NCBI GenBank assembly: GCA_947307055.1
Contig: CAMZHX010000002.1
Span: forward strand, 1-64,000
From: an uncultured Selenomonadales bacterium
GTDB lineage: Bacteria > Bacillota > Negativicutes > Selenomonadales > Selenomonadaceae
Reading direction: 5' to 3'
DNA length: 64,000 nucleotides
Numbering within the stretch: position 1 is the stretch's first letter; every line of letters starts with the position of its first letter. The notes beneath the pieces were generated by a model. The model searched no databases. It saw only the letters and a list, made by a program, of their open reading frames with translations, and was not told the origin of the DNA. The position numbers were made by a program, and so were the translations under genes. Positions 9,613-17,459 of this stretch are shown here, one piece after another.

Positions 9613-9633
9613 ACCTCCGATTTAAAATAAAAT

Positions 9634-9668
9634 GGCGGCAAGAGCCAATTTGCGATCTCCCGCCGCCT
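9634..9668 (-). terminator. Hairpin terminator after the P-loop ATPase gene
   Basis: On the minus strand a GGCGGC/GCCGCC stem is followed by ATTTTATTTT. It lies just downstream of the gene ending at 9677 and ahead of the integrase start. Confidence 0.6.
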
Positions 9669-9676
9669 TAGATCTG

Positions 9677-10544
9677 TTACGCCGCGACCGCGCAGAGTAC
9701 GCGGTAGATCTGCTGGTGCCGCTTAAATTTCAGCGTCAGTGGCGGTGGCTGAAAAGTCAGCAAAAAATTCACAATTTGTTCATAATTTGATTCAAGATAC
9801 GCAATCCAACCGGCAAAAATTTCCTGAACTATCGTCGGTCTGCCTTCAAGTCGTGCGTGCGTTTTATCATCGTGAAATGCGGTTAGCACGTCGGTGTCTA
9901 TGGATTCGCTTTCGATTGGAACCGAAACGTAACGTAATGCGCTCGATTGTTGCGAATCTAAGTCATGTTCTGCAGTAACAATACAGCCTCCTTGAACTTT
10001 CGTCCTGATAATTTCCTTGAAATCCTTGCCGGCTGATTTTGCCCTGCCAATGCCTTCGCCGAAAGCTCTCAAAATGTCTTCAAACTTTGACATATTCGAC
10101 GCTTTTTTCTTAAAAATGTCGTCGACGACCATCGTCATATCAATGCACTCTTCTCGATAAAGTTCTAGTGCGCGGCTCGTTGATTCAAACCGAAGCATAC
10201 TGCCCTCATTAAACGGTTCGGCGAAAGTCTCGCAAATCGTCGTCTTCAAACTGCCTGTTTTGCCTATGAGTAACAGCAAGAACTGTACCTTCAGCCCCGC
10301 GTCAATGAAAAGCTTACTTCTTGTCTTCCTCACAAATGCTGTTGTAACCGCTGTGTAAAGGAATGTCCTTGCCGGTATCCGACAAATATTCGTAAAGGTA
10401 TATAATCGAGAGAGTTTCCAATCCGCTAAGCTCGGAAAATTCATCTCTGTTGATTCCCAAATTGTACACGCGACCGATAACGGCATAATCTTCCTTGTGT
10501 CTTCCTATGCGAACAGAAAATTTTCGGAGATAATTTCGATTCAA
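9677..10544 (-). pseudogene. P-loop ATPase/helicase of plasmid or ICE type, frameshifted N-terminus
   Basis: The main frame (9677-10486) carries Walker A GKTGSLKTT and an aspartate-rich Walker B (MTMVVDDIF), followed by a Lys/Arg-rich stretch. This pattern fits the large DnaB/SF3-like or DUF927-type ATPases of mobile elements, which act on element DNA. The 5' end overlaps another open frame (10314-10544, TTG start) that runs directly from the end of the upstream Zn-protein gene (TTGA overlap). The likely gene start is therefore in one frame and the ATPase core in another, meaning a frameshift between about 10400 and 10490. The protein also stops early (HQQIYRVLCAVAA) compared with such families. 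Confidence 0.5.
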
Positions 10545-11196
10545 TTTCCAAAGTTCAATGCGTTTACTGTCCCTATCAATAGTTCAGAGCGAATAATATA
10601 CTCGTGAAACGTATGAGGCGAATAATAGCCACTGGAAAGATTGACAGCGGCAATACCCAGTTCCGGCGCGATGAGAGAGATGTCGGAGAAAGAACCCTGC
10701 TCGGTTTTGAAGCCCTTGTCGGTTATATAAGCCTCGAAGTCGGGATTGTCACACTGATAATAAACGGCGTCATTTTTTCCTTTGCGGTCAAGCTCAATAA
10801 GAAACTTGAGGCCGTCGAGTTCCTTGGACAGTTGATGTTGCTTATGAGCAAGGCAAAATTTTTTTGCACCAAGTCCGCCGATTTCTTCGTCGCACTCGTT
10901 GCAAAGCAAGTATTCGTCGTCAAGGCAACGGGAGCAAACATAGGAGCCGTCATGTATCATAGTCATTTGGCTTTTGTCGTGGTATTCTTCGCAGTGCTCG
11001 CAGAGGCGGTAGTATTCGTTCAAGCAGTGCTCGCAAACTTGAATGCGCTCGCCATTACGGTTAAAAACTTCCCACGTTTCAGAAGAGTAATGCTCGCAGG
11101 ATTGACAAAATTCCAGTCCTTCATGGTCGCAATCATCGCAGTAAAGTCCAGAGGAAATTTCACCGCCACATGAAACGTTTCGGTCTTCCAGAGATT
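10541..11196 (-). pseudogene. Cysteine-rich zinc-finger protein of phage/ICE type, 5' end damaged
   Basis: The frame shows a row of Cys pairs: YCDDCDHEGLEFCQSCEHY, then VCEHCLNEYYRLCEHCEEY, VCSRCLDD and LLCNECDEE. These are treble-clef/zinc-ribbon knuckles like those in hypothetical phage proteins encoded near ERF recombinases. The first usable start in this frame is TTG at 11023, yet conserved Cys motifs continue upstream to about 11196, where a stop appears. The true N-terminus is therefore in another frame, overlapping the end of the ERF gene, and the gene is probably frameshifted. The C-terminal ~80 residues (FLIELDRKGKND onward) have no recognised motif. The function is unknown. DNA or RNA binding is possible. 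Confidence 0.55.
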
Positions 11197-11728
11197 AGGA
11201 ACGCCTTCAAGCTCGGAAATTTCGCGCTGAACCAAATCGCGGTAAAGTTTGGACTCGGCTTGAGCTCCGCAAGTTCCGCCGTGGGTGTTGTAGAGACGAC
11301 TTTGAAGCAGGAGCCCGTTTTTCGGCTTGTAAGCGAAAATTTGCCGCGTCGTCTTGCGATTGTTGAGCGTTTCGGACTTATCAGGGTCGGAGGCAGAATA
11401 CGCATATTTGATTCCTATGGTTTGAGCCTTGGCAATGGCTTTATCGGAAGGGTCTTGCCCGCTACCGAGTCCTTTAATTGTAAAAGATTCGCCCGATTCG
11501 CTATCAATCAGCGTGACGGTTACCTCAACGGTCGCGAGCCGCTCCGTGTTCCCTTTAGCAGTCGTGACTTCCTGCACGCTCAAGAGAGTGGGCGACGGAA
11601 GCAATGCCGTGCTTTGTTAGTGAGGCGTTCACTTTTTCCAGCACGTCTGCGGCTGTGACGTACTTATACTTATGGTAGTCGTTGGTGCCGTTTTTGGCGA
11701 CGTGCGAACAGTCGCGCATAACCTCCAT
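11020..11728 (-). pseudogene. ERF-type single-strand annealing recombinase, frameshifted
   Basis: Two frames together make an ERF-family protein. The first, from ATG 11728, reads MEVMRDCSHVAKNGTN, then KYKYVTAADVLEKVN and LTKHGIAS. The second, from about 11604, reads LLSVQEVTTAKGN, then TVEVTVTLIDSESGESF and IKGLGSGQDPSDKAIAKAQT, the most conserved block of the family. A one-base shift near 11595 joins them. ERF proteins anneal complementary single strands during phage recombination. After the conserved block the frame continues with unrecognised sequence and overlaps the Zn-protein frame, so a second lesion is likely. The gene follows the MGQYY gene by a few bases, within the same minus-strand operon. 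Confidence 0.65.
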
Positions 11729-11731
11729 GAA

Positions 11732-12100
11732 TTACTCGTTCAGGTCGATAAATTGACGCGTGTCGTAGTTAATGAGGAATTTATCGTCGAGCGTGAAGTC
11801 GGAGGGTTGGCAGGTGAGGTAAGTTACACGATTGCCCCAAACCTTTTTGTAATTCGGACGTACGATTCCGACGGGCAAGTTGAAGTTGAAGTCGTCGGGT
11901 TCCGTTGCGTAATCGCCAACCCAGCAAATTCGACCGGGAATTTTGTAGAGAAATTCAGAAAAGGCGTTGACGAAAGGATTTTGCCACCACGCATGTTCCA
12001 TGAGTTTTGCGAAGGTGTATTCATGGTTGACAGAACGCTCAAAAACTTTGCAGTTCAAGCCGTAAACGTCGCCGAGAATCGGGCAGTAATATTGACCCAT
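11732..12100 (-). CDS. Phage-type hypothetical protein (MGQYY family)
   Basis: This 122-residue protein starts MGQYYCPILGDVYGLN, with a GGAGATG ribosome-binding sequence ahead of the ATG at 12100. Proteins with this opening, followed by KLMEHAWWQNPFVNAF and a WVGDYA segment, are common in phages and ICEs of Bacillota, but I know of no assigned function. It is one of the few genes in this module that reads open from start to stop. It lies between the DUF3846-like gene and the ERF gene in the same direction, with a gap of only a few bases to the ERF start. Confidence 0.65.
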   Translation of the reverse strand: MGQYYCPILGDVYGLNCKVFERSVNHEYTFAKLMEHAWWQNPFVNAFSEFLYKIPGRICWVGDYATEPDDFNFNLPVGIVRPNYKKVWGNRVTYLTCQPSDFTLDDKFLINYDTRQFIDLNE

Positions 12101-12105
12101 GTTTA

Positions 12106-12475
12106 TCATCTCCTCTTCTTGAGAAATTTGAGCAGTTTGGGGAATTGAGAGAGAGCAAAGTCCCAAAGCAAATGAACGTCGTCGCGCGCGAGTCCGATTT
12201 AGCAAAGGCAACGGAGCCGAAGATTATCAAGTCGTCGTCGATGTAAAGATTGGGCGCGGGCTTATCCTTGAGCAAAGTCATGTCGTCGCTCCAAACGTCG
12301 AAGAGTTTTCCGTTGACTTCAATTTCGGTACACAAGTGACGAGTTCACATTTGAGAACCTTGTACAGGTCTTGGAGAACATTATCGGGCGAGATATAGCC
12401 CACGTGCGGAGAAATGGAATTGGTTTTAGCGTCGTATTCGAGCGTGAAAAGCCTAAGCAGAGAGCCGTTCATCAT
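12106..12475 (-). pseudogene. DUF3846-like small protein, two frameshifts
   Basis: Three successive frames give one continuous product. MMNGSLLRLFTLEYD to YKVLKCELVTC lies in the first. TEIEVNGKLFDVWSDDM to IIFGSVAFAKSD lies in the second. DDVHLLWDFALSQFPKLL lies in the third, ending with TGA at 12106. The order of a YKVL-type helix, an ExxVNGK strand and a late GS/GT-FAK strand fits DUF3846 proteins of phages and plasmids, whose role is unknown. The shifts are near 12337 and near 12185, the latter in a CGCGCGCG run. The start at 12475 overlaps the end of the nuclease gene and has AGGAGG before it. Confidence 0.5.
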
Positions 12476-13341
12476 CGGTCGCCTCCTTTAGCAGACTTTG
12501 AGCATAGGGGCAGTGTTCGCAAGCCCCGCAGTAGCCCAAACATTTACGATTACCCCAGCGTTCACGGAAAGAGCAAACGGGCGGCAAAGTTTTCGATTCT
12601 ATTGCCTCCCGCAGAATTTTGGCTTTGTGTTGAAAGTAACGATTAAGCCAATGGTCGCTGATTTTGTTGACGGAAATTATGTAAACAGGCTTAGTAATAC
12701 CGCGTTCTTGAGCAATGCGAAGTCCCGAATCTCGACAGATTGCTTGCACATACATTCTGCTCACTTTAAAACCTGCTCGTTCCAGTAGCATTCGATAAGC
12801 ATTGAGTTGAATAGCCCAGTCGAGTAAATCACGCACGCCGTCATAGCGAAGCTCAGTTCTGAATTTTGGTTGACCCTTTTTGAGTCCACTTTTGTAAACG
12901 TCGCCGGTGTAAACTTTTTGCTTATAAATACCCAAAGCTTTCATGAGCTTAAAGATTGAGGTAATCTTTAAATCTCCCAGAACGCCTTCGTCCGAGTCAA
13001 GAATCGAACTGTCCCGACGTGATTTCGTCTTTGAGCCGTTCCTCAGATAGTATATTGCCTTGAGTGTGCCGCTCGTTGATAGAGTGAACGGCTTGCCCGT
13101 GAAGGGCATAAAGGACAGACGCAGGGTCAACAGCATAATCCGTCGTCTTCTTGAGGAAAGTTTCGCGAATACCGGCGATAAGTTCAGTTACCGTCGGCTC
13201 AGAAATCTGGCGGTTAAGAGAGTTGGCAACGGCACGGAGCGTGGGCAGGAACATACATCTTTGCTGTTTCGGGCAGGAACTCAGACAATCGGTAATGTCA
13301 ATGCGTTTCCCGTCGGGACAAATGAATTTTGTAGCGGGCAT
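12453..13341 (-). pseudogene. RecB/Cas4-type PD-(D/E)XK nuclease, one frameshift
   Basis: The N-terminal frame (12997-13341) starts MPATKFICPDGKRID and has a Cys cluster (CLSSCPKQQRC). It ends just after ITSGQFDS, the first catalytic Asp region. The second frame continues with DSDEGVLGDLKIT, the D-x-K part of the same active site, then Cys-rich KCLGYCGACEHCPYA near the C-terminus. Together this is a phage exonuclease-like RecB/Cas4 fold, possibly with a metal or Fe-S cluster held by the cysteines. The shift near 13010 separates the two catalytic halves. ERF annealing proteins usually act with such a 5'-3' exonuclease, so the two genes probably formed one recombination pair. Confidence 0.6.
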
Positions 13342-13364
13342 ATAATCAGCCTCCTAAAGAAAGT

Positions 13365-13394
13365 AAAAGCCCCAACCAAACGGTCGGGGCTTAA
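13365..13394 (-). terminator. Terminator after the small 96-residue protein gene
   Basis: On the minus strand AAGCCCCGACC pairs with GGTTGGGGCTT and is followed by TTTAC. It separates the DUF932/13403-13693 unit from the nuclease gene. Confidence 0.75.
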
Positions 13395-13402
13395 CAACAC
13401 AA

Positions 13403-13693
13403 TTAGAAAGGAACAGCCCAAGCGTATTCCTCGTCGTCATATTGCGAATTGTCATGCTCAATTTGAATGGTGAGGTCGCCAAAGTGTTCCTCGTTTGCCA
13501 AGTCAGTAAAATCGATTTGCGTAAGAGCGGCAGTCAAGTATTTCGCCAACGTGCGCGTCTGGATAGGATTCAACGTGAGGTGCATGTCCGTATCCTTTGC
13601 TTTGATTTTCAACGCGAGAAAGACAACGTTGTCGCCGAGTCGGATTGTGGTGTCCACGTCATCATACGCCGCGCAATTAAAGTAACTACTCAT
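13403..13693 (-). CDS. Small hypothetical protein of the island, 96 residues
   Basis: The frame is open from MSSYFNCAAYDDVD to EEYAWAVPF and has a GGAGG-type site before the ATG. The second half is rich in acidic residues (NSQYDDEEYAW). The pattern LTLNPIQTRTLAKYLTAAL suggests an amphipathic helix. I do not recognise a family. It lies 15 bases after the DUF932 gene and is followed by a strong terminator, so the two form a unit. Similar small acidic proteins often accompany DUF932 genes in mobile elements, but that link is an inference. Confidence 0.6.
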   Translation of the reverse strand: MSSYFNCAAYDDVDTTIRLGDNVVFLALKIKAKDTDMHLTLNPIQTRTLAKYLTAALTQIDFTDLANEEHFGDLTIQIEHDNSQYDDEEYAWAVPF

Positions 13694-13707
13694 TTCATGT
13701 CCTCCTT

Positions 13708-14747
13708 TCAGGCTGAAATCGTTTGATATTCGGGCAACGACTGGTAAGCGTTGACAGTGGGCGGCAACAAGTTATGAGAAATCGGCAAGGAAAGAATTTC
13801 GCCGCCAATGCGCTCAAGCTCCGTTGCCCTTTCGTAGGACTTTGCGATTTTGCTGGCGGCAGTCACAGCATTAACAAGCCCGTAGCGCGAATTATCAGCT
13901 CCCATGAAAAGTTGCCGAAGAATATCGCCGCGTTCATTTTCCGTCAACTGGAATTTGTCGGCAAGGAGTTCAACGGATTTAACGGGATCGTGCTTGAGCG
14001 GAATTTGAGTAGCCTCGCGCAGCCTGTCTACTGTCAGCATAAATTTAGCCTCGTCAACTGCACAGCGAACAATATCTTGCACCTTGATGAAAAAGGTCTT
14101 ATCGTCCTGCGCCAGCGTTTCTTCGGAATACAGTTCGTAAGCGGAATCATCAGAGGTATTGATTTGCCGCCCGACATGATACTTCCTTTGTGCGAAATCT
14201 TTGCAGATTAGTCCATTTTTGCAGACGAGACGGAAGACTAGCGGTTCGACACGCAGACTGCCCAATCCCACTTCACTGTTTGATACGACGAAGCCAGCTT
14301 GGACAACATCGCCAACTCTGACTTCAGCCTTGAGCCTACGATTGACGACCTTGAGATAGAGGTGAGAGGGAGTAACTTCGCAGGATTCAATCACAGAATT
14401 TTTCATTTCGTTAATGACAGGCAGAACAGCCGCGCACAGCTCCATATTGTCCAGCCTACGATAACGGTCAGAAAGGAAAGCCCTGACATTACCGTCAAGA
14501 ACGCGAATCATTCTTCGTTCGGGATTTTGATTGAGCCAGCAGTTGACGTTGCGATCGAGCAGTTCAGGAGCCTTTTCCTGCATTTTCTTGTAGTAACGAA
14601 AGGGGATGTTGAGCCGAGCAGCGATTTGTTGATGAGCCGTTTCCCCCACTGTAAAAATGAGCGCGTATCGGTCAGAAAATCTTGACGATTGAGACGTTGA
14701 CGCTGAAGCTCTCGTCCCAGCTCCTGCAACGTTTTCCCTTGCTTCAT
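13708..14747 (-). pseudogene. DUF932 phage/plasmid protein, frameshift near the N-terminus
   Basis: The start is the ATG at 14747 (MKQGKTLQELGREL), with GGAGGAG ahead. This frame reads to QDFLTDTRS, and the product continues in the next frame as FTVGETAHQQIAARLN, RYYKKMQEKAPELLDRN, MIRVLDGNVRAFLSDRYRR and FRLVCKNGLIC. These are hallmark segments of DUF932 (TIGR03299-like) proteins found in phages and conjugative elements. The one-base shift is near 14655. The remaining 313 codons are clean to the stop at 13708. The biochemical role of the family is not known. Confidence 0.75.
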
Positions 14748-15019
14748 AATTATCTCCTCCAATTCAAATGAACAACAGCCATAAAACAAATAAGACTACA
14801 GGAAGACAGCCTGCTACTTGAGAGCCGGCTCGGATTACTATCGCGAACATCACAAATTTGAATAGCCACATTAAATCGACGCTCGCAAATAGACACTCAA
14901 AAATTTTTATCAGCAACGCAATCAATCAACACTCGGAATAAAGTTTTGCCGATAATCTTCCGTCTCCTCTACTTATGAAATTTTGAATATGAACCACCTC
15001 GCTCAGATTTTTGACAAAA
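14748..15019. other. Non-coding gap between two island modules
   Basis: I see no gene here. The stretch lies upstream of the DUF932 gene and downstream of the terminator at 15020, so it should contain the promoter of the DUF932 unit. No clear -10/-35 pair stood out by eye. Confidence 0.4.
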
Positions 15020-15053
15020 ATAAAGACACAGGCGCATCGAGCACCTGTGCCTT
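15020..15053 (-). terminator. Terminator of the small-protein operon
   Basis: On the minus strand GGCACAGGTG pairs with CGCCTGTGTC across a short loop and is followed by TTTATTTTTG. It closes the operon that runs from 17376 down to 15098. Confidence 0.8.
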
Positions 15054-15097
15054 ATTCATCGATATAGTATGCAATTAATTTCTCTTGCTTTTACAAT

Positions 15098-15304
15098 TCA
15101 AATTATCAGCCAAACGATAAGCGCAAGGATTCCGAGAATTACCAAAAGAATGCCTCCGAGCGTTGATAAACAGCCGCTGTTTATGAACAAACACACCGCT
15201 AATAAGAAAAGCAAAAGCGGAGGGCAAGCATCTACTCCCGCTTCCAAAATCCTTTCAAAAATCTCCCCGATTATACTGAGCGGCAGGAGAAGTAATTCTT
15301 TCAT
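15098..15304 (-). CDS. Small hydrophobic membrane protein
   Basis: The 68-residue protein is almost all hydrophobic: an amphipathic start (MKELLLLPLSIIGEIFERIL), then two membrane segments (CPPLLLFLLAVCLFINSG and LGGILLVILGILALIVWLII). It probably sits in the cytoplasmic membrane. Its ATG overlaps the stop of the upstream gene by 4 bases, so the two are coupled. It is the last gene of the operon before the terminator. I recognise no family. In such conflict-like operons small membrane proteins can be effectors, but nothing in the sequence proves that here. Confidence 0.65.
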   Translation of the reverse strand: MKELLLLPLSIIGEIFERILEAGVDACPPLLLFLLAVCLFINSGCLSTLGGILLVILGILALIVWLII

Positions 15305-15846
15305 TTGAGCAATTTGGTGTCATTGCCGCCGCTAAGTTGCTTTGACATTAAATTTCCAAGTGCTATTGAAATATATTGATTGGTATTTTCTGCTGCGTTT
15401 CTTGAAATCACAATCGTCATTTTGCCGAGACTTTCGTTGATTGACTTCGAGGACTCCGCCATAGTGATTTGATATTCTTTTATTGCGTCGAGAATTTTTT
15501 TACTGCGTTCAATTTCTTTGTCATCAATCATATCGTCGAGTTCGGCGTTAAATTTTTGGCGGTCGAGTTGCGCCGTCCATTTTTGATTTGTGTCGATTAA
15601 AACTTCAAGCGACTCTATTTCCGCGTTGAAAAAGAAAGCTCGCGAAGATTCATAGCCCCAAGCCTCCACGAATTTTTGATACCAGCGCAAAAAAATTTTC
15701 AAAATCTCCCGGCGTGTGGCAAGCGGAATTTCCGAATCGTCGAACAGAGCTTTGCATTTCAACCAATGCGCCTTCAGCCACTTGAGTTCGTAGCGTTTCT
15801 TGTAGAGGTCGATAAAATGTCCGCTCATGTCAAAACTTTTACTCAT
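15301..15846 (-). CDS. Hypothetical helical protein, 181 residues
   Basis: The protein is predicted by eye to be mostly helical, with long stretches of charged and aromatic residues (FIDLYKKRYELKWLKAHWLK, then ILKIFLRWYQKFVEAWGYE) and a possible coiled coil around DDMIDDKEIERSKKILDAIK. There is no signal peptide or membrane segment. The C-terminus, KQLSGGNDTKLLK, overlaps the start of the small membrane protein gene. I recognise no family. The tight coupling suggests that it works with the membrane protein, perhaps as its cytoplasmic regulator; this is inference. Confidence 0.6.
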   Translation of the reverse strand: MSKSFDMSGHFIDLYKKRYELKWLKAHWLKCKALFDDSEIPLATRREILKIFLRWYQKFVEAWGYESSRAFFFNAEIESLEVLIDTNQKWTAQLDRQKFNAELDDMIDDKEIERSKKILDAIKEYQITMAESSKSINESLGKMTIVISRNAAENTNQYISIALGNLMSKQLSGGNDTKLLK

Positions 15847-15867
15847 GTGCTGTTCAAGGTGCTTGAG

Positions 15868-16125
15868 TCATTCGCGGCGCACGTCGTCGGCTATCGGCTC
15901 CGCCTCCAATTTTTTTATAAACGTCGGCAAATCGTTCGCGTAAAAATTTTTGACTTCTCGCGTGTGCGTCGTGTGCAAGTCGTTGATGAATTCGATTTCC
16001 CCGCGATAATTTTTCACGAGCCGCATGTAGTGTTCCTCGTAGTCGAAAAGCACTTGCGCCGTCGGGTCAGAACGCGCGGGTGAGTTCCTGCGAAATTTAT
16101 CGAAAGCACTGCCTCTGTTATCCAT
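15868..16125 (-). CDS. Hypothetical protein, 85 residues
   Basis: The frame starts MDNRGSAFDKFRRNSP and contains an acidic/aromatic helix (LFDYEEHYMRLVKNYRGE). Its ATG lies within the last codons of the upstream gene (8-base overlap). There are no membrane segments. I recognise no family. It belongs to the same minus-strand operon by spacing and overlap. An upstream in-frame start at 16140 is possible but would extend further into the previous gene. Confidence 0.55.
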   Translation of the reverse strand: MDNRGSAFDKFRRNSPARSDPTAQVLFDYEEHYMRLVKNYRGEIEFINDLHTTHTREVKNFYANDLPTFIKKLEAEPIADDVRRE

Positions 16126-16324
16126 CGTTCTTCTCCACAATCAAATATACAATTTCTGTTTGGCTGAATTTGCCGAGCATTTCCTTAATTGATTTAATCG
16201 TTCCTTTGTCGACTGACTTAACGCGATATTTGTCGTTGAAACGGTTGCCGACTTCTGAACCTTTGTAATTGCGTTCAATGTCGTCAACCAAAGCGTCAAT
16301 GCTGTCGAATTTTTTGCCGCTCAA
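16118..16324 (-). CDS. Hypothetical protein, 68 residues
   Basis: The frame runs from MSGKKFDSIDALVDDIE to TEIVYLIVEKNDG. It overlaps the preceding gene by 4 bases at its start and the following gene at its end, which argues that it is a real operon member. The sequence alternates charged helices with one short strand (EIVYLIVEK). No family is recognised. Confidence 0.55.
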   Translation of the reverse strand: MSGKKFDSIDALVDDIERNYKGSEVGNRFNDKYRVKSVDKGTIKSIKEMLGKFSQTEIVYLIVEKNDG

Positions 16325-16612
16325 CTCATAATCAGAAACAGTATTATCAATATCACGGCGGCTGCCGCGACTATTGGGAACAACAGGCTCTTTCCTTTCG
16401 TTGTAGAAGCGGCGGGGAAACGACTACGCCCGCGCGATTTGTCTTTGAGCATTTGGCAGAGTCTCAAGAGAACTCTGTCGACGTAAGGAGTTGTGGCGAC
16501 GACCATGTAATTGGCGGTGTACATGCTCATGGCGTAATACATGCCGAGCAGATAACACGTCTTGCCCGAACCTGTCTCGCCGAGAATCGTAAACTATTCC
16601 GTCTTCCTCCTG
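16321..16612 (-). pseudogene. P-loop NTPase remnant (TRAFAC GTPase-like) fused to a membrane tail
   Basis: In one frame the minus strand reads FTILGETGSGKTCYLLGMYY, a Walker A motif in the setting typical of TRAFAC-clade double-GTPase proteins. It continues through YMVVATTPYVDRVLLRL to SRGRSRFPAAST. There the conserved sequence breaks off, and a hydrophobic tail (LLFPIVAAAAVILIILFLIM) closes the frame at 16321. A TAG stands directly before the Walker A block, so there is no start codon. The G2-G5 motifs and the rest of the ~300-residue domain are gone. I read this as an internal deletion joining the first ~60 residues of an NTPase to the end of another gene. Confidence 0.5.
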
Positions 16613-17041
16613 TGAAGAATTATTTTTGCGCGAACTGTTGTCGCTTTGAGGCTTTATTGTGTAACTTTGTCCGCCGAGTTGAAAAGTTATGTCGCCGAAT
16701 TCCAAACTGTTCTTTACGGTGAACATGACGACTTTATTGATATTGAAATAAGCCAAAATCTGATTGGCGGTTATCGACTGATTCTCTTTGACAGCCTCTT
16801 AATAGAAACTTGAATCGCCGACTTGAATAAAAAGCTTAATGCCGTCGTTCGATACGATTTCCATTGCGTTACGGAAAACCGTGAGCACGCGCCCGCTGAA
16901 CGGCGCAATGATTCTGCCGTTCGTGTTGCCGGCGGCGGCACCGCGACCCATTGCTCCGCTTGTAAAAGAAGTTTCACCGCAATCTTTCAGCGACATGAAC
17001 TGTCCACTTTCGACGGGAGCATTCAATATGACATTGCGCAT
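16600..17041 (-). pseudogene. EIIA(Glc)-like protein lacking both catalytic histidines, nonsense codon 81
   Basis: The 80-codon first part follows the PTS EIIA(Glc) fold: NAPVESGQFMSLKD, SGAMGRGAA, GRIIAPFSGRVLTVF, then SNDGIKLFIQVGD. In active EIIA the two active-site positions are His (KHAIG and LIHIG). Here they are Asn58 (RNAME) and Gln73 (FIQVG), so no phosphotransfer would be possible. A TAA at codon 81 interrupts the frame, but the rest of the domain continues in the same frame (ITANQILAYFNINKV, then FTVKNSLEFGDITF). Good ribosome-binding sequence GGAGG precedes ATG 17041. It probably served as a binding or scaffold domain for its operon partners instead of taking part in sugar transport. 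Confidence 0.6.
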
Positions 17042-17056
17042 GAAAATTTTCCTCCG

Positions 17057-17209
17057 TCACTTGAACCGCTTTTTAATTTCGTGCTTGATGATTTTCTTGC
17101 CGACTTCGCGCACGGGTTTTGAAGTCACAAGCTCTGCGGTTTTCTTTGCGCCAAGATTATTAAAGGCGGCTTTCAAAAGCGTCCCAATCAAAGAACTCAA
17201 GACAGACAT
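17057..17209 (-). CDS. Small basic protein, 50 residues
   Basis: This short frame begins MSVLSSLIGTLLKAAFNNLG and ends EIKKRFK, with AAAGGAG at good spacing before the ATG. The N-terminal half is an amphipathic or mildly hydrophobic helix and the C-terminal half is strongly basic. It lies 15 bases ahead of the EIIA-like gene and 14 bases after the zinc-ribbon gene. I recognise no family. Its size and charge pattern could fit a membrane-associated peptide. Confidence 0.6.
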   Translation of the reverse strand: MSVLSSLIGTLLKAAFNNLGAKKTAELVTSKPVREVGKKIIKHEIKKRFK

Positions 17210-17223
17210 TTCAACTACTCCTT

Positions 17224-17376
17224 TCAATTCTCCAGCTTGCGATTAATCGTCCAAACGTGCGGCTTGTCGCCCTGCCTGCGCGGACATTTGCCGGGTTGCG
17301 GTTTGCCCATTGACACAAAGCGCGTCTCTTTCTTGCCGCAGTGACTGCACATATACTCGATTCTTTTAACCGCCAA
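17224..17376 (-). CDS. Zinc-ribbon protein, 50 residues
   Basis: The frame starts at a TTG (17376), seven bases after a GGAGGGAT site, and reads MAVKRIEYMCSHCGKKE. One CxxC pair (CSHC) is clear. The second half has only one Cys (GKCPRRQGDKPH), with a His nearby that could complete a metal site. It is the first gene of the operon downstream of the XRE regulator. The function is unknown. Small zinc ribbons of this type often open mobile-element conflict operons. Confidence 0.6.
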   Translation of the reverse strand: MAVKRIEYMCSHCGKKETRFVSMGKPQPGKCPRRQGDKPHVWTINRKLEN

Positions 17377-17429
17377 TGTTATCCCTCCAAGAAATAAAAT
17401 TAAGTTTAGCAAAATAAATTTGACCTGTG

Positions 17430-17446
17430 GTGTTCCGACAGGACAC
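17430..17446. promoter_or_regulatory. Imperfect palindrome, possible XRE operator
   Basis: GTGTTCC-GACA-GGACAC forms a near-perfect inverted repeat in the 83-base gap between the XRE gene and the zinc-ribbon gene, where the operon promoter should lie. Binding by the adjacent regulator is an inference. Confidence 0.35.
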
Positions 17447-17459
17447 TCACCAAAAAATT

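Noticed and set aside
9677-14747. Frameshifts as plain sequencing errors
   Set aside because: About 40 kb of flanking genes, including long ones such as the type ISP enzyme and polC, are free of frame errors. The lesions cluster in one module. Read-level confirmation is still needed.
16799-17041. A functional PTS EIIA for the EIIBC gene at 60632
   Set aside because: Both phosphorylatable or supporting His positions are replaced and the frame has a stop at codon 81.
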